Positions 25,354 through 37,178 of a DNA stretch of 64,000 nt are shown here, piece by piece. Both the position numbers and the translations under genes were made by a program. The stretch spans positions 124,001 to 188,000 of the forward strand of contig NZ_JADWOV010000301.1 in NCBI RefSeq assembly GCF_015767435.1, in the 5' to 3' direction. Numbering within the stretch: position 1 is the stretch's first letter; each line of letters begins with the position of its first letter. This DNA comes from Polaribacter sp. BAL334 (GTDB lineage: Bacteria > Bacteroidota > Bacteroidia > Flavobacteriales > Flavobacteriaceae). The notes beneath the pieces were generated by a model that ran no database searches, had not been told where the DNA came from, and saw only the letters and a list, made by a program, of their open reading frames with translations.

Positions 25354-27372
25354 TTGGCAACTCAGAAAAAAAATATCATACAGAAGGTCCTTATTGTAGG
25401 GGCTTTTATGACTGTTTTTTTTATTGCGATCATTATTCAACTTATTGATATACAGTATTTTCAAGCAAAAAAATACAAATCTTTAGCCACTGAATTGACG
25501 ATAAGACAAGATACAGTGTATGCCAATAAAGGAAATGTGTATGCTGCTGACGGAAATTTATTGGCAACTTCTATGTCAAAATTTACTATAAGAATGGATG
25601 TTGTTGCAGTTGATGACAAAGATTTTAGTGAAAATGTTGTTGCCTTGGCAAATGAGCTTTCAAAAATGCTAGGAAAACCTTCCTCATATTATTTATCAAA
25701 ATTGAAATCTGCCAAAAAAACCAATAATCGCTATTTGTTATTGGCTAGAAATGTGGGTTATACTGATTATTTGAAAATGAAGGAATTTCCAATTTTCAAA
25801 CTAGGAGTTTATAAAGGTGGTTTTATTGCTGAGCACAAAACAGTTCGTGCACATCCCATTGGAAAAATTGCAGAAAGAACTATTGGTTATGACGATTTCA
25901 GAGGTGAATCAGGCATTGAAGGTGCATTTGCAGATTATATGCAAGGGGAAAATGGCTTGCGTTGGAAACAAAAAATTGCTAAAAATCAATGGAAACCAAT
26001 TTCGGATGTCAACGAAAAAGAGCCAATTGATGGTCATGATATCATCACAACAATTGATGTGAATATTCAAGATATTACGCATCATGCGTTGTTGCGTCAA
26101 TTGGAATATTTCAATGCAGAACATGGTTGTGCAGTGGTTATGGAAACTAAAACTGGCGAAATTAAGGCCATTTCAAATTTAGGAAGATCTGACGAAGGCA
26201 CGTATTTTGAAAAACGGAATTATGCTATTTGGGAAAGTCATGAACCTGGTTCAACGTTCAAATTAGCAAGTTTGATGGTGGCATTGGAAGACAAAGCAAT
26301 TGATACATCAACTGTAGTTGATACTGATGGTGGAATTATGTTTATTCATGGTTCAAAGGTGGAAGATTCTAGAAAAGGGGGTTATGGAAAAATCTCTGCA
26401 GCAAGAGTTTTTGAAGTTTCTTCAAATGTTGGAATTGTGAAACTCATCAGACAGCATTATGACAATACTCCAGAGAAATTTTATGAGAAAATCGAACAAT
26501 TTGGTTTTACAAAACCTATTGGTTTTCAAATAAAAGGGGAAGGAATGCCTTATATTCCAAATCCAAAAGATAAAAATCGTTGGAATAAAATATCATTAGA
26601 ATGGATGTCTTGGGGTTATGGAATTTCGGTAACACCCATGCAAACATTGATGTTTTACAATGCTGTTGCAAATAATGGAGTGATGGTAAAGCCTCGTTTT
26701 GTAAAGGAATTGCGAAGACAAGATAAAACAGTTAAAAAGTTTACGACTGAAATTGTGAATCCAAAAATTGCCTCTGATGAAACACTGAAAAAAGTCAGAA
26801 AAGTGATGGAAAATGTTGTTTTCAAAGGAACTGCAACAAATATTTATTCGCCCAATTTTTCCATGGCTGGAAAAACAGGAACCGCAAAAAAATACGTTTC
26901 AGCCCACATAAATGAAAATGGAGAAAAAATTCCTGGTCAGTATTCAAGCGAACGTTATGTAGCGTCATTTGTAGGATTTTTTCCTGCGGATAATCCAAAA
27001 TATACTTGTATTGTCATTGTTCATGATCCAGAAAAACGAAAAGGATATTATGGATCAACGGTTGCTGCACCAATTTTTAAAGAAATAGCTCAAAAAATAT
27101 ATACTTCCACACCCATTGATTTTCAATCTGTGGATGATTCAGTAAAATTTGCTTCTATAGAGAATGATTTTAAGAATTATGAAAAATTACTTCAAAAAGA
27201 GCAAGATTCAGTTCCAAATGTCATTGGTATGTCAGGAATGGATGCAGTTTCATTGTTAGAAAACAAAGGATATAAAGTAAAAGTTTCTGGAATTGGGAAA
27301 GTGAAAAATCAATCTTTTTCAAAAGAAGATAAATCAGCAAAAGAAAGTACCATCATTTTAAAATTACTGTAG
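25354..27372 (+). CDS. ftsI: division-specific penicillin-binding protein (transpeptidase) FtsI with PASTA domain
   Basis: 672 residues from a TTG at 25354, 5 bases after ftsL. One N-terminal membrane anchor (about 10-30) is followed by the PBP dimerisation region and the transpeptidase domain: STFK near residue 300, SSN near 355, KTGT near 506. A C-terminal PASTA domain (about 610-672, VPNVIGMSGMDAVSLLENKG) is typical of Bacteroidota and SpoVD/PBP2X-like forms and absent in E. coli FtsI. It cross-links septal peptidoglycan with FtsW. Confidence 0.95.
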   Translation: MATQKKNIIQKVLIVGAFMTVFFIAIIIQLIDIQYFQAKKYKSLATELTIRQDTVYANKGNVYAADGNLLATSMSKFTIRMDVVAVDDKDFSENVVALANELSKMLGKPSSYYLSKLKSAKKTNNRYLLLARNVGYTDYLKMKEFPIFKLGVYKGGFIAEHKTVRAHPIGKIAERTIGYDDFRGESGIEGAFADYMQGENGLRWKQKIAKNQWKPISDVNEKEPIDGHDIITTIDVNIQDITHHALLRQLEYFNAEHGCAVVMETKTGEIKAISNLGRSDEGTYFEKRNYAIWESHEPGSTFKLASLMVALEDKAIDTSTVVDTDGGIMFIHGSKVEDSRKGGYGKISAARVFEVSSNVGIVKLIRQHYDNTPEKFYEKIEQFGFTKPIGFQIKGEGMPYIPNPKDKNRWNKISLEWMSWGYGISVTPMQTLMFYNAVANNGVMVKPRFVKELRRQDKTVKKFTTEIVNPKIASDETLKKVRKVMENVVFKGTATNIYSPNFSMAGKTGTAKKYVSAHINENGEKIPGQYSSERYVASFVGFFPADNPKYTCIVIVHDPEKRKGYYGSTVAAPIFKEIAQKIYTSTPIDFQSVDDSVKFASIENDFKNYEKLLQKEQDSVPNVIGMSGMDAVSLLENKGYKVKVSGIGKVKNQSFSKEDKSAKESTIILKLL

Positions 27373-28839
27373 TTGAAAAATGTGAGAGACATATTATATA
27401 AAGTTGCCATCCAAGAAGTTTTTGGAGTGACTGATTTGTCTATAAATCAGCTGGTTTTTGATTCAAGAAATGTATCAAAAAATGATGTCTTCATTGCTAT
27501 AAAAGGTGTTTCAGTGGATGGTCATTTGTATATTGACAAAGCCATTTCTTTGGGTGCAATTACTATAATTTGCGAAGATTTTCCATCAGAAAAAAAAGAT
27601 ACTATTACTTATATAAAAGTCGCAGATTCTCAAGTTGCTTTGGCAATCATGGCTGCGAATTTTTACGAAAACCCATCTTCAAAGCTTTCCTTGGTTGGCG
27701 TTACAGGAACCAATGGAAAAACAACCATTGCATCACTTTTATATCAATTATTTAAAAAAGCAGGCTATAAAGTTGGGTTGATTTCAACCGTAAAAATTCT
27801 GGTTGATGAAACTGAATTCAAAGCAACACATACCACACCAGATTCATTAACCATCAATTATTATTTGGATATGATGATTGATAAAGGAGTTGATTTTTGT
27901 TTTATGGAAGTGAGTTCGCATGGAATTCATCAAAAAAGAACAGAAGGTTTGACCTTTGCTGGTGGCATTTTTTCAAATCTTTCTCATGATCATTTGGATT
28001 ATCACAAAACATTTGCAGCATATAGAGATGTGAAAAAATCATTTTTTGACAATTTACCATCAAATGCCTTTGTATTGACAAATGCTGATGATAAAAATGG
28101 ATTGGTCATGTTACAAAATACGAAGGCAATAAAAAAAACCTATGCATTAAAAACAACTGCTGATTTTAAAGCAAAAATACTAGAAAAACAATTTTCAGGA
28201 ACGTTGATTACTATTAATGGGACTGAAGTTTGGACAAAATTGATTGGCGAATTTAACGTCTATAATTTGTTGGCAATCGCAGGAACAGCTGAATTATTGG
28301 GACTAGAAAAAATGGAAATTTTGACGATTTTGAGTCAATTAGAAAGCGTAAGTGGTCGTTTTCAATATGTAGTTTCTGAGAACCAAGTAATTGCAATTGT
28401 TGATTATGCGCACACTCCAGATGCTTTAAAAAATGTGTTGGAAACCATCAATGATATCAGAACTGGAAACGAAAAAGTGATTACTGTTGTTGGTTGTGGA
28501 GGAGATAGAGATGCTGCAAAAAGACCCAAAATGGCACACATTGCTTCACAATTAAGTTCGCAAGTAATTTTTACTGCAGACAATCCAAGAAGCGAAAATC
28601 CACAAACAATTATTGATGAAATGGAAGCTGGAGTTGCTGCTGAAAATTACAAAAAAACACTTTCCATTTTGGATAGAAAACAAGCTATCAAAACTGCTTG
28701 TACAATATCTTCACAAGGAGATATTATTTTAATTGCAGGAAAAGGACACGAAAATTATCAGGAAATTAATGGAATTCGAAGTCATTTTGATGATTTGGAA
28801 GAAGTAACCAATTGTTTTAATCAACTAAAAAAGAACTAA
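27373..28839 (+). CDS. murE: UDP-MurNAc-tripeptide synthetase MurE
   Basis: 488 residues directly abutting ftsI, from TTG 27373 (GTG 27382 is the only near alternative, so the start is non-ATG either way). ATP loop [10 protein letters not shown] at about 109-118; SSHGIHQKR; and DNPR near residue 404. The DNPR motif is the known mark of meso-diaminopimelate-adding MurE, so the wall is of the DAP type. It adds the third residue to UDP-MurNAc-L-Ala-D-Glu in the cytoplasm. Confidence 0.96.
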   Translation: MKNVRDILYKVAIQEVFGVTDLSINQLVFDSRNVSKNDVFIAIKGVSVDGHLYIDKAISLGAITIICEDFPSEKKDTITYIKVADSQVALAIMAANFYENPSSKLSLVGVTGTNGKTTIASLLYQLFKKAGYKVGLISTVKILVDETEFKATHTTPDSLTINYYLDMMIDKGVDFCFMEVSSHGIHQKRTEGLTFAGGIFSNLSHDHLDYHKTFAAYRDVKKSFFDNLPSNAFVLTNADDKNGLVMLQNTKAIKKTYALKTTADFKAKILEKQFSGTLITINGTEVWTKLIGEFNVYNLLAIAGTAELLGLEKMEILTILSQLESVSGRFQYVVSENQVIAIVDYAHTPDALKNVLETINDIRTGNEKVITVVGCGGDRDAAKRPKMAHIASQLSSQVIFTADNPRSENPQTIIDEMEAGVAAENYKKTLSILDRKQAIKTACTISSQGDIILIAGKGHENYQEINGIRSHFDDLEEVTNCFNQLKKN

Positions 28840-28840
28840 T

Positions 28841-30067
28841 ATGCTGTATTATTTTTTCCAATATTTAGACAGTCAATTCAACTTTCCAGGTGCAGGAGTT
28901 TTTCAATTCATCACTTTTAGAGCGGCAGCTGCTTTTATATTATCCTTATTGATTTCGGCAATTTACGGAAAAAGAATCATCAACTTTTTGAGAAAACAAC
29001 AAGTTGGAGAAACCATTAGAGATTTAGGCTTAGAAGGTCAACAACAAAAATCAGGAACGCCAACAATGGGTGGAATCATCATCATTTTGGCAACATTAAT
29101 TCCCGCAATTTTATTGGCAAAATTGGATAATACTTATGTGATTTTGCTACTAGTAACCACACTTTGGATGGGTTTTATTGGTTTTATAGACGATTATATT
29201 AAAGTATTTAAAAAAAATAAAGAAGGATTAAAAGGAAAATTCAAAGTTTTAGGACAAGTTGGTTTGGGCCTTTTTGTTGGGTATGTTTTGTATTTTAATG
29301 AGAACATTACCATCAAAGAAAAACTACCTATTTCACAGCAAATTGAAGATGAAAATGGTAAAAGAATTGTTTTTGGAGATGCACACAAATCTACAAAAAC
29401 CACTTTACCATTCCTTAAAAATAATGAGTTAGATTATGCAGAAGCATTCCGTTTTTTGGGAGATGGATTTGAAAAATATGGTTGGATTATTTTCATTTTC
29501 GTAACTGTTTTTATTGTTACAGGAATTTCTAATGGAGCCAATTTAACTGATGGAATTGATGGTTTAGCAGCAGGTACTTCAGCGATTATTGTGGTTACTT
29601 TAGCCGTCTTTGCATGGGTTTCTGGTAACATCATTTTTGCGGATTATTTAGACGTAATGTACATTCCAAATTCTGGAGAAATGACCGTTTTTATCCTCGC
29701 TTTTGCAGGAGCTTTGATTGGATTTTTATGGTATAATACCTATCCAGCACAAGTTTTTATGGGCGATACAGGTAGTTTAACCATTGGTGGAATCATTGCT
29801 GTAATTGCCATTGCTGTGCGTAAAGAATTGTTGCTTCCGATTTTAGCAGGCATTTTTGTGATTGAAAATGTATCAGTGATTTTACAAGTTTCATGGTTCA
29901 AATACACAAAGAAAAAGTTTGGTGAAGGAAGACGAATTTTCAAAATGTCGCCATTACATCATCATTATCAAAAGCTGCAATATCATGAAAGTAAGATTGT
30001 AGTACGCTTTTGGATTGTTGGAATTTTATTAGCTGTTTTATCCATTGTAACATTAAAATTGAGGTAA
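28841..30067 (+). CDS. mraY: phospho-MurNAc-pentapeptide-transferase MraY
   Basis: 408 residues with about ten transmembrane segments. [31 protein letters not shown] and SPLHHHYQ are the conserved cytoplasmic active-site motifs. It makes lipid I from UDP-MurNAc-pentapeptide and undecaprenyl phosphate. It is about 50 residues longer than the E. coli enzyme because of an insert around residues 155-205, which is common in Bacteroidota. It starts 1 base after murE. Confidence 0.97.
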   Translation: MLYYFFQYLDSQFNFPGAGVFQFITFRAAAAFILSLLISAIYGKRIINFLRKQQVGETIRDLGLEGQQQKSGTPTMGGIIIILATLIPAILLAKLDNTYVILLLVTTLWMGFIGFIDDYIKVFKKNKEGLKGKFKVLGQVGLGLFVGYVLYFNENITIKEKLPISQQIEDENGKRIVFGDAHKSTKTTLPFLKNNELDYAEAFRFLGDGFEKYGWIIFIFVTVFIVTGISNGANLTDGIDGLAAGTSAIIVVTLAVFAWVSGNIIFADYLDVMYIPNSGEMTVFILAFAGALIGFLWYNTYPAQVFMGDTGSLTIGGIIAVIAIAVRKELLLPILAGIFVIENVSVILQVSWFKYTKKKFGEGRRIFKMSPLHHHYQKLQYHESKIVVRFWIVGILLAVLSIVTLKLR

Positions 30068-30068
30068 T

Positions 30069-31403
30069 TTGGAAAGGCTTGTTGTTTTAGGTGGAGGAGA
30101 AAGTGGCGTTGGAACGGCTATTTTAGGAAAACAAAAAGGGTTTGATGTTTTTGTTTCTGATAGTAAAAGTATTTCAGAAAAATACAAACAAGTTCTGATA
30201 CATCATGAAATAGATTTTGAGGAAAATCAACACACAGAAGCTGCTATTTTGAATGCGAATGTGGTTATGAAAAGTCCAGGAATTCCTGAAAAGGTACACA
30301 TAGTTAAAAAATTATTGGAAATGAAAATTCCCGTGATTTCTGAAATTGAATTTGCAGGGCAATTTACAAACGCAACTATTGTAGGGATTACAGGTTCAAA
30401 TGGCAAAACTACAACCACTATGTTGACATATCATATCCTGAAAAATGCAGGATTGAATGTTGGAATGGGAGGCAATATTGGAAAAAGTTTTGCCCAATTA
30501 GTTGCAGATGAAAGTTATGAAAATTATGTGTTGGAGTTGAGTAGTTTTCAGTTGGATGGCGTTGAAAAATTCAATAGTCATATCGCTATTTTAACCAATA
30601 TTACTCCTGATCATTTAGATAGGTATGATTATGATTTTAATAAGTATATCGCCTCTAAATTTAAGATTACAAAAAATCAAACAGCAAATGATTATTTGAT
30701 TTATGATGCTGACAATGAAGCTATCAATCAATGGCTGCAAACCAATACAACAAAAGCAACTTTGGTTCCTTTTTCCATCGAAAAAGAACTTGAGTTTGGC
30801 GCTTTTTTAAAAGAGAATATACTAACAACCAATATACAAAAAGAACAATTTACTATGCCATTAACAGGGTTAACATTGAAAGGAAAACACAATACAAAAA
30901 ATGCGATGGCTGCAACTTTAGCAGCACAATTATTGAAAGTTAGAAAAGATTTTATCAAAGAAAGTTTAGAAAACTTTGAAGGTGCTGAACATCGATTGGA
31001 ATTTGTGGCGAAAATCAATGGAGTTGAATATATCAATGATTCAAAAGCTACGAATGTAAATGCCACTTTTTATGCGTTGGAATGTATGGACAACACCACA
31101 ATTTGGATTGTTGGAGGTGTAGATAAAGGAAATGATTACAACGATTTGTTGCCTTTGGTTCGCGAAAAAGTGAAAGCAATTGTTTGTTTAGGAATTGATA
31201 ATGAAAAAATTAAAGACACTTTTGGAAGCGTTGTTGATATCATTGTGGAAACTGCTGGTGCTGAAGAAGCTGTAAAAGTGGCTCAAAAATTATCAGAAAA
31301 AGGGGATGTTGTTTTGTTATCGCCAGCTTGCGCTAGTTTTGATTTGTTCGAAAATTATGAAGACAGAGGTCGTCAGTTTAAAAATGCAGTAAAAAACCTG
31401 TAA
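30069..31403 (+). CDS. murD: UDP-MurNAc-L-alanine:D-glutamate ligase MurD
   Basis: 444 residues from TTG 30069, 1 base after mraY. N-terminal LGGGESGVG binds the UDP part; ATP loop GITGSNGKTTT at about residue 109-119; NITPDHLDRYD and NDSKATNVNAT complete the Mur ligase set. It adds D-Glu to UDP-MurNAc-L-Ala. The start is fixed by the conserved ERLVVLGGGESG opening. Confidence 0.96.
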   Translation: MERLVVLGGGESGVGTAILGKQKGFDVFVSDSKSISEKYKQVLIHHEIDFEENQHTEAAILNANVVMKSPGIPEKVHIVKKLLEMKIPVISEIEFAGQFTNATIVGITGSNGKTTTTMLTYHILKNAGLNVGMGGNIGKSFAQLVADESYENYVLELSSFQLDGVEKFNSHIAILTNITPDHLDRYDYDFNKYIASKFKITKNQTANDYLIYDADNEAINQWLQTNTTKATLVPFSIEKELEFGAFLKENILTTNIQKEQFTMPLTGLTLKGKHNTKNAMAATLAAQLLKVRKDFIKESLENFEGAEHRLEFVAKINGVEYINDSKATNVNATFYALECMDNTTIWIVGGVDKGNDYNDLLPLVREKVKAIVCLGIDNEKIKDTFGSVVDIIVETAGAEEAVKVAQKLSEKGDVVLLSPACASFDLFENYEDRGRQFKNAVKNL

Positions 31404-31438
31404 TAAATATAATTATTTTAAAAACCACAAACTAAAAA

Positions 31439-32629
31439 GTGAAAACCATTTTAAAGCACATACAAGGAGATAAAGCGATTTGGGCAATTGTCGCAGTTTT
31501 GGCAATTTGCTCTTTCATGCCTGTGTATAGTGCAAGTACAAATTTGGTGTATGTAGTTGGAACAGGTGGTTCAACTTTTGGATATTTGTTAAAACACATG
31601 ATGTTATTGCTCATGGGTTTTGCCATTATTTACGGAATTCATAAAATTCCTTACAGATATTTTTCTGGAGGTTCTTTGTTGATGTTGCCAATCATAATTT
31701 TATTATTAATTTTCACATTGTCTCAAGGAACAACCATTGGAGGTGCCAATGCTAGTAGATGGATTCGAATTCCATTTGTTGGAATTGGTTTTCAAACGTC
31801 TACACTGGCTGGATTAGTTTTAATGGTGTATGTAGCAAGGTATTTAGCGAAAAATAAAGAAAAAGTAATTAGCTTAAAAGAGAGTTTATTAACACTTTGG
31901 TTGCCAATTGCCCTTGTTTTATTATTGATTTTACCCGCAAATTTCTCCACAACAGCCATCATTTTTGTGATGATTTTAATGCTTTGTTTTGTGGGTGGAT
32001 ATCCCATTAAATATTTGGGATTGATTCTTGGAATTGGAATTGTTGCATTGGTATTTTTTATTTTGATAGCCAAAGCATTTCCAGATGCAATGCCCAATAG
32101 AGTGCAAACTTGGCAAAGCAGAATTGAAAATTTTTCTGATGACAATGCAAAAGATGCTTATCAAGTAGAAAAAGCGAAAATCGCCATTGCAACAGGAGGT
32201 TTAGTGGGTGTTGGCCCTGGAAAAAGTGTTCAAAAAAACTTTTTACCACAATCTACTTCCGATTTTATTTTTGCCATTATTGCTGAAGAATATGGGTTGA
32301 TTGGCAGTGTTTTCATTCTGTTTATTTACTTTTTGCTGCTCTTCAGAATTTTTATTGTAGCCAAAAAAACCAAAACTATTTTTGGGTCTTTATTAGTTAT
32401 TGGGGTAGGAATCCCAATTATTTTTCAAGCATGCATCAACATGGCTGTTGCCACCAATTTATTCCCAGTTACAGGACAAACATTACCATTAATCAGTAGT
32501 GGAGGTACATCTATTTGGATGACTTGTTTTGCACTTGGAATGATTTTAAGCGTAAGTGCTTCAAAAGAAGAAACAGAAGAAGATATTTTAGAAGATAACC
32601 CTTTAGATATTTTACATGAAACCGTATAA
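31439..32629 (+). CDS. ftsW: septal peptidoglycan polymerase FtsW
   Basis: 396 residues from GTG 31439, with about ten transmembrane helices. SEDS-family motifs include [36 protein letters not shown] (the large loop) and the C-terminal SSGGTS. It polymerises lipid II at the septum as partner of FtsI. It overlaps murG by 14 bases. Confidence 0.95.
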   Translation: MKTILKHIQGDKAIWAIVAVLAICSFMPVYSASTNLVYVVGTGGSTFGYLLKHMMLLLMGFAIIYGIHKIPYRYFSGGSLLMLPIIILLLIFTLSQGTTIGGANASRWIRIPFVGIGFQTSTLAGLVLMVYVARYLAKNKEKVISLKESLLTLWLPIALVLLLILPANFSTTAIIFVMILMLCFVGGYPIKYLGLILGIGIVALVFFILIAKAFPDAMPNRVQTWQSRIENFSDDNAKDAYQVEKAKIAIATGGLVGVGPGKSVQKNFLPQSTSDFIFAIIAEEYGLIGSVFILFIYFLLLFRIFIVAKKTKTIFGSLLVIGVGIPIIFQACINMAVATNLFPVTGQTLPLISSGGTSIWMTCFALGMILSVSASKEETEEDILEDNPLDILHETV

Positions 32630-33707
32630 TATTTTAATTTCTGGTGGAGGAACAGGAGGTCACATTTATCCTGCTATTGCGATTGCAAATGAGATAAAAG
32701 TGCGTTTTCCAGATGCAAAATTTCTTTTTGTGGGAGCTAAAGACAAAATGGAAATGGAAAAAATTCCGCAAGCAGGTTTTGAAATCAAAGGGTTGTGGAT
32801 TTCCGGAATTCAGAGAAAACAGTTAGCTAGCAATCTGTCATTTCCTTTCAAATTGATGAGTAGTTTATGGAGAGCAAAAAGAATTATTGATACATTTCAA
32901 CCAGATATTGCTATTGGAACAGGTGGTTTTGCAAGCGGACCAACATTAATCATGGCAAACAGAAAAGGAATCCCAACATTGATTCAAGAGCAAAATTCTT
33001 TTCCTGGAATTACCAATAAATATTTGGCAAAAAAAGCAACAAAAATTTGTGTGGCATATGACAATTTAGAGCGTTTTTTCCCATCTGAAAAAATCATAAA
33101 AACAGGAAATCCTGTGCGTCAAGATTTGTTGACGATTCATACCAAAGTGAAAGAGTCCCAAGAATTCTTTCAGCTAGAAACATCAAAAAAAACAATTTTG
33201 GTTTTGGGAGGAAGTTTGGGTGCGAGAAAAATGAATCAATTGGTTGAAACACATCTTGAATTTTTCAAAAAAATGGATGTGCAGCTAATTTGGCAATGTG
33301 GTAAGTTGTATTTTGAGGAATTTAAAAAATACAATTCTCTTGACAATGTGCAAGTGCATCTGTTTATCAACAGAATGGATTTGGCATACGCGTCTGCAAA
33401 TATTATTATTTCAAGAGCGGGAGCAAGTTCCGTTTCTGAATTGTGCATTGTAGGAAAACCAGTTATTTTCATTCCATCACCCAATGTTTCTGAAGATCAT
33501 CAAACAAAAAATGCGAAAGCAATTGTTGATAAACATGGAGCTATCATGTTAAAAGAAGAAGAGCTAGATACGTTTCCAATCGTGTTTGAAACCTTATTAA
33601 AAGATAAGGGAAAGCAAGAACATTTATCCGAAAATATTAAAGAATTGGCATTGCCAACTGCCACAACTGATATTGTAAACGAAATTGAAAAACTATTAAA
33701 AAAGTGA
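32616..33707 (+). CDS. murG: UDP-GlcNAc:lipid I N-acetylglucosaminyltransferase MurG
   Basis: 363 residues. [16 protein letters not shown] at residues 9-24, [22 protein letters not shown] and [11 protein letters not shown] are the conserved membrane-facing and UDP-GlcNAc sites. It converts lipid I to lipid II at the inner face of the membrane. It starts inside ftsW and overlaps murC by 4 bases. Confidence 0.97.
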   Translation: MKPYNILISGGGTGGHIYPAIAIANEIKVRFPDAKFLFVGAKDKMEMEKIPQAGFEIKGLWISGIQRKQLASNLSFPFKLMSSLWRAKRIIDTFQPDIAIGTGGFASGPTLIMANRKGIPTLIQEQNSFPGITNKYLAKKATKICVAYDNLERFFPSEKIIKTGNPVRQDLLTIHTKVKESQEFFQLETSKKTILVLGGSLGARKMNQLVETHLEFFKKMDVQLIWQCGKLYFEEFKKYNSLDNVQVHLFINRMDLAYASANIIISRAGASSVSELCIVGKPVIFIPSPNVSEDHQTKNAKAIVDKHGAIMLKEEELDTFPIVFETLLKDKGKQEHLSENIKELALPTATTDIVNEIEKLLKK

Positions 33708-35056
33708 ATATAAGCAGCATACATAACGTTTTCTTTGTAGGAATTGGAGGTATTGGCATGAGTGCTATTGCCAGATATTTTGTGGCTCTTGGAAAAAATG
33801 TTGCTGGATATGACAAAACGCCTTCTCCAATCACCAATGATTTGAGCGATTTGGGAGTTCAAATTCATTTTGATGATGACATTAAAAACATTCCAATTTC
33901 ATTTTTAGACATAGAAAAAACCTTGGTCATTTTCACACCTGCAATTCCAAAAAACCATTCAGAATTGATCTATTTCAAAGAAAATAATTTCAATTTGTTA
34001 AAGCGAGCTCAGGTGTTAGGAATGATTTCAAAAAACACTTTTTGTTTGGCGGTTGCAGGAACGCATGGAAAAACAACTACTTCTGCAATTTTAGGTCATA
34101 TCATGACAAAAGTGAATGCAACGTCTTTTTTAGGTGGAATTTCAGAAAATTACAACTCTAATTTGTTGTTGGGTGAAGACAAAGTTTGTGTGGTTGAAGC
34201 AGATGAATTTGACAGATCTTTCTTGCAATTGCATCCAAATATTGCCTGCATTACTTCAATGGATGCTGATCATTTAGATATTTACAAAGAAGCTGCTGCA
34301 TTGCAAGAATCCTTTGTAGCATTTTCTCAACAAGTATCTGAAACGTTGATTGTTGCAAAAGGGTTGCCTTTAAAAGGATTGACGTATGCAGTAAATGAAG
34401 ATGCTGATTATAGAGCTTTTAATCTAAAAATTGACAGTGGAAAATACATTTTTGATGTAAAAACTCCTGTTTCAGAAATAAAAAATATTGAATTTCATTT
34501 ACCCGGAAAACACAATGTGATGAATGCTTTAGCAGCTTTGGCGATGGCTGATGTCTATGGAATTTCTCTGGAAGAAATCAAAGAAAGTTTATCGACTTTT
34601 AAAGGTGTTCAAAGAAGATTTACTTATAAAATTAAAACCAACGATTTTGTGTTGATTGATGATTATGCACATCATCCAACAGAAATTGCCGCTGTTCAAA
34701 ATGCCATTAGAGAAATGTATCCAAACGAAAAAGTGTTGGTCGTTTTTCAACCACATTTATTTTCAAGAACTAGAGATTTTATTGATGATTTTGCGAATGA
34801 ACTCTCAAAATTTGACGAAGTATTATTGCTAGATATTTATCCTGCAAGAGAATTGCCAATTCCAGGAGTTGATGCGAATTGGTTGTTGAGTAAAATCAAC
34901 AATTCATCCAAAAAAATGACTCAAAAAAGTACGCTTTTACAGGATATTGAAAAATCCTCGGCAAAAGTAGTAGCGATGTTAGGTGCAGGAGATATTGGTG
35001 TAATGATTACCGAAATTACCAGTCAACTTTTAAAAAAGAACAAATATGAAATTTAA
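33704..35056 (+). CDS. murC: UDP-MurNAc:L-alanine ligase MurC
   Basis: 450 residues from GTG 33704 within the murG stop region. N-terminal [15 protein letters not shown] loop [11 protein letters not shown] near residue 117, [20 protein letters not shown] and [10 protein letters not shown] are diagnostic. It adds L-Ala to UDP-MurNAc. It overlaps ftsQ by 11 bases. No ddl or murF gene follows in this cluster. Confidence 0.97.
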   Translation: MNISSIHNVFFVGIGGIGMSAIARYFVALGKNVAGYDKTPSPITNDLSDLGVQIHFDDDIKNIPISFLDIEKTLVIFTPAIPKNHSELIYFKENNFNLLKRAQVLGMISKNTFCLAVAGTHGKTTTSAILGHIMTKVNATSFLGGISENYNSNLLLGEDKVCVVEADEFDRSFLQLHPNIACITSMDADHLDIYKEAAALQESFVAFSQQVSETLIVAKGLPLKGLTYAVNEDADYRAFNLKIDSGKYIFDVKTPVSEIKNIEFHLPGKHNVMNALAALAMADVYGISLEEIKESLSTFKGVQRRFTYKIKTNDFVLIDDYAHHPTEIAAVQNAIREMYPNEKVLVVFQPHLFSRTRDFIDDFANELSKFDEVLLLDIYPARELPIPGVDANWLLSKINNSSKKMTQKSTLLQDIEKSSAKVVAMLGAGDIGVMITEITSQLLKKNKYEI

Positions 35057-35771
35057 AAAGTTTTTAAAATACATCTTGTTTTTTTGCTTGTTGATAAGTG
35101 TTGGATTTTTGTACAGTTTTTCATCTGCAAGAAATCTTGAAAAAAAAGTGACGAAAATAGACGTCAATATCGAAGCAGGAATGAGTAAGTTTTTAAATCA
35201 CTCAATGGTTAATAAATTGTTAATACAAAAAAATGAAAGTGTAAAAAACCTACCAAAATCCGTGATAAATTTATACGGTTTAGAAAGTAAGATTTCCAAA
35301 AACCCTTATGTAGAGAAGGCTGTTGTTTTTTTAACAATCCAAGGAACGTTAAAAACGATGGTTAAACAGCGCACACCAATTGTAAGAATTATACAAGATG
35401 AGGATGTATACTATGTTGATAAACAAGGTGTAAAGGTTCCATTATCAGAGAATTATTCTGCAAGAGTTTTGCTAGTTTCTGGGGTAAAAAATGATGCTGA
35501 AATTAAAGAAATAATGCCTTTGATTTCGGTGGTTTTAGCCGATAATTTTCTAGAAAAAGAGATTGTTGGAGTAGAAAAATTACACAATGGTGACGTGCAA
35601 TTGGCGGTAAGAAGTGGCGATTATAAAATTGATTTTGGAGCAATCTCCGAAATCGAACCAAAATTTAGGAAGTTAAAAGCGTTTTATAACAATACATTTA
35701 GTGATAAAACGATTCAGAATTATAAGTTAATAAATGTAAAATATCACAACCAAGTTGTGTGCACAAAATAA
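35046..35771 (+). CDS. ftsQ: cell division protein FtsQ
   Basis: 241 residues: short cytoplasmic N-terminus, one transmembrane segment (about 8-27, ILFFCLLISVGFLYSF), then a periplasmic region with a POTRA-like part (about 65-110, including NPYVEKAVVFL) and a beta domain. Similarity across phyla is low; position between murC and ftsA and topology make the call safe. It joins FtsL and FtsB in the divisome. Confidence 0.88.
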   Translation: MKFKKFLKYILFFCLLISVGFLYSFSSARNLEKKVTKIDVNIEAGMSKFLNHSMVNKLLIQKNESVKNLPKSVINLYGLESKISKNPYVEKAVVFLTIQGTLKTMVKQRTPIVRIIQDEDVYYVDKQGVKVPLSENYSARVLLVSGVKNDAEIKEIMPLISVVLADNFLEKEIVGVEKLHNGDVQLAVRSGDYKIDFGAISEIEPKFRKLKAFYNNTFSDKTIQNYKLINVKYHNQVVCTK

Positions 35772-35777
35772 ATCAAG

Positions 35778-37118
35778 ATGGGAAACAATAAAATAGCTGT
35801 TGGTTTAGACATTGGTACTACCAAAATTGTTGCCATGATTGGTCGTAAAAATGAATACGGCAAAATAGAAGTTGTTGGCACTGGAAAGGCGAAAAGTTTG
35901 GGCGTAAAAAGAGGCGTTGTTAGCAATATTACCCAAACAATTCAATCCATTCAACAAGCTGTTGAAGAGGCTGAAAGCGTTTCTGGAATTAAAATTGAAA
36001 ATGTAGTTGTTGGAATTGCTGGTCAACACATTCGTAGTTTGCAACACAGTGATTATATCACTAGAACCAATGCTGATGAAGTGATTGATGATAACGATAT
36101 TGAAAATTTGGTAAATCAAGTGCATAAATTGGTGATGTTGCCCGGAGAAGAAATTATCCATGTGTTGCCTCAAGAATTTAAGGTGGACTCTCAAGCAGAT
36201 ATTAAAGAGCCAAGAGGGATGTATGGTGGCCGTTTGGAAGCAAATTTTCATGTGGTTGTTGGGCAAGTTTCATCCATCAGAAATATTGGAAGATGTGTGA
36301 AAAGTGCTGGATTGGATTTGAATCAAATCACTTTAGAGCCTTTAGCTTCAGCCTCTGCCGTGTTGAGTCAAGAAGAAAAAGAAGCAGGAGTTGCTTTGAT
36401 TGATATTGGTGGTGGAACAACAGATTTGGCCATTTTTAAAGACGGAATTATACGTCACACAGCAGTAATTCCTTTTGGAGGAAATGTAATTACTGATGAT
36501 ATCAAAGAAGGATGTTCAATCATTGAAAAACAAGCAGAATTATTGAAAATTAAATTTGGTTCAGCTTGGCCAGGTGAAAATAAAGAAACAGAAATCGTGT
36601 CAATTCCGGGATTGAGAGGTAGAGAAGCAAAAGAAATTACGCTTAAAAATCTTTCTAAAATTATCCATGCTAGAGTTCAAGAAATCATTGAATATGTGTA
36701 CACAGAAATCAAAGATTATGGTCATGAAACTCAAAAAGGAAAATTGATTGCAGGAATTGTCTTGACAGGTGGAGGTGCTCAGTTGAAACATTTAAGACAA
36801 TTGGTAGAATATATCACAGGAATGGATGTGAGAATTGGCTATCCAAATGAGCATTTGGCTGGCGATTCTGAAGATGCGTTGTCAAGTCCTGCATATGCAA
36901 CCGCAGTTGGGTTATTGATTGAAGGATTGAAACACGAAGAAAAAGGAGAGCAAATTACTCAGGAATCAATTCCCGAAATTGCCCCTGAAACAAAAACTGC
37001 AACAATTGAGAAATTAGAAAATGCTCCAAAAGTTGTTGAAAACCCAAAACCAAAAATGAAATCATTTCTTGAGAAATTTACAGATCGTTTCAAAGATTTT
37101 TTAGATAACGCAGAGTAA
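35778..37118 (+). CDS. ftsA: cell division protein FtsA
   Basis: 446 residues. The actin-like ATPase motifs are VGLDIGTTKIVAMIG, VALIDIGGGTTDLAIF and VLTGGGAQL. The C-terminal helix KSFLEKFTDRFKDFLDNAE is amphipathic and fits the membrane-targeting sequence that ties FtsZ to the membrane. A Glu/Pro/Lys-rich linker (about 385-425) precedes it. It starts 6 bases after ftsQ. Confidence 0.97.
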   Translation: MGNNKIAVGLDIGTTKIVAMIGRKNEYGKIEVVGTGKAKSLGVKRGVVSNITQTIQSIQQAVEEAESVSGIKIENVVVGIAGQHIRSLQHSDYITRTNADEVIDDNDIENLVNQVHKLVMLPGEEIIHVLPQEFKVDSQADIKEPRGMYGGRLEANFHVVVGQVSSIRNIGRCVKSAGLDLNQITLEPLASASAVLSQEEKEAGVALIDIGGGTTDLAIFKDGIIRHTAVIPFGGNVITDDIKEGCSIIEKQAELLKIKFGSAWPGENKETEIVSIPGLRGREAKEITLKNLSKIIHARVQEIIEYVYTEIKDYGHETQKGKLIAGIVLTGGGAQLKHLRQLVEYITGMDVRIGYPNEHLAGDSEDALSSPAYATAVGLLIEGLKHEEKGEQITQESIPEIAPETKTATIEKLENAPKVVENPKPKMKSFLEKFTDRFKDFLDNAE

Positions 37119-37178
37119 TTTTTTAAGAAAAAGTATAAAAATCAAAAATTAATAAAAACCTAAAATAGATACGTTATT

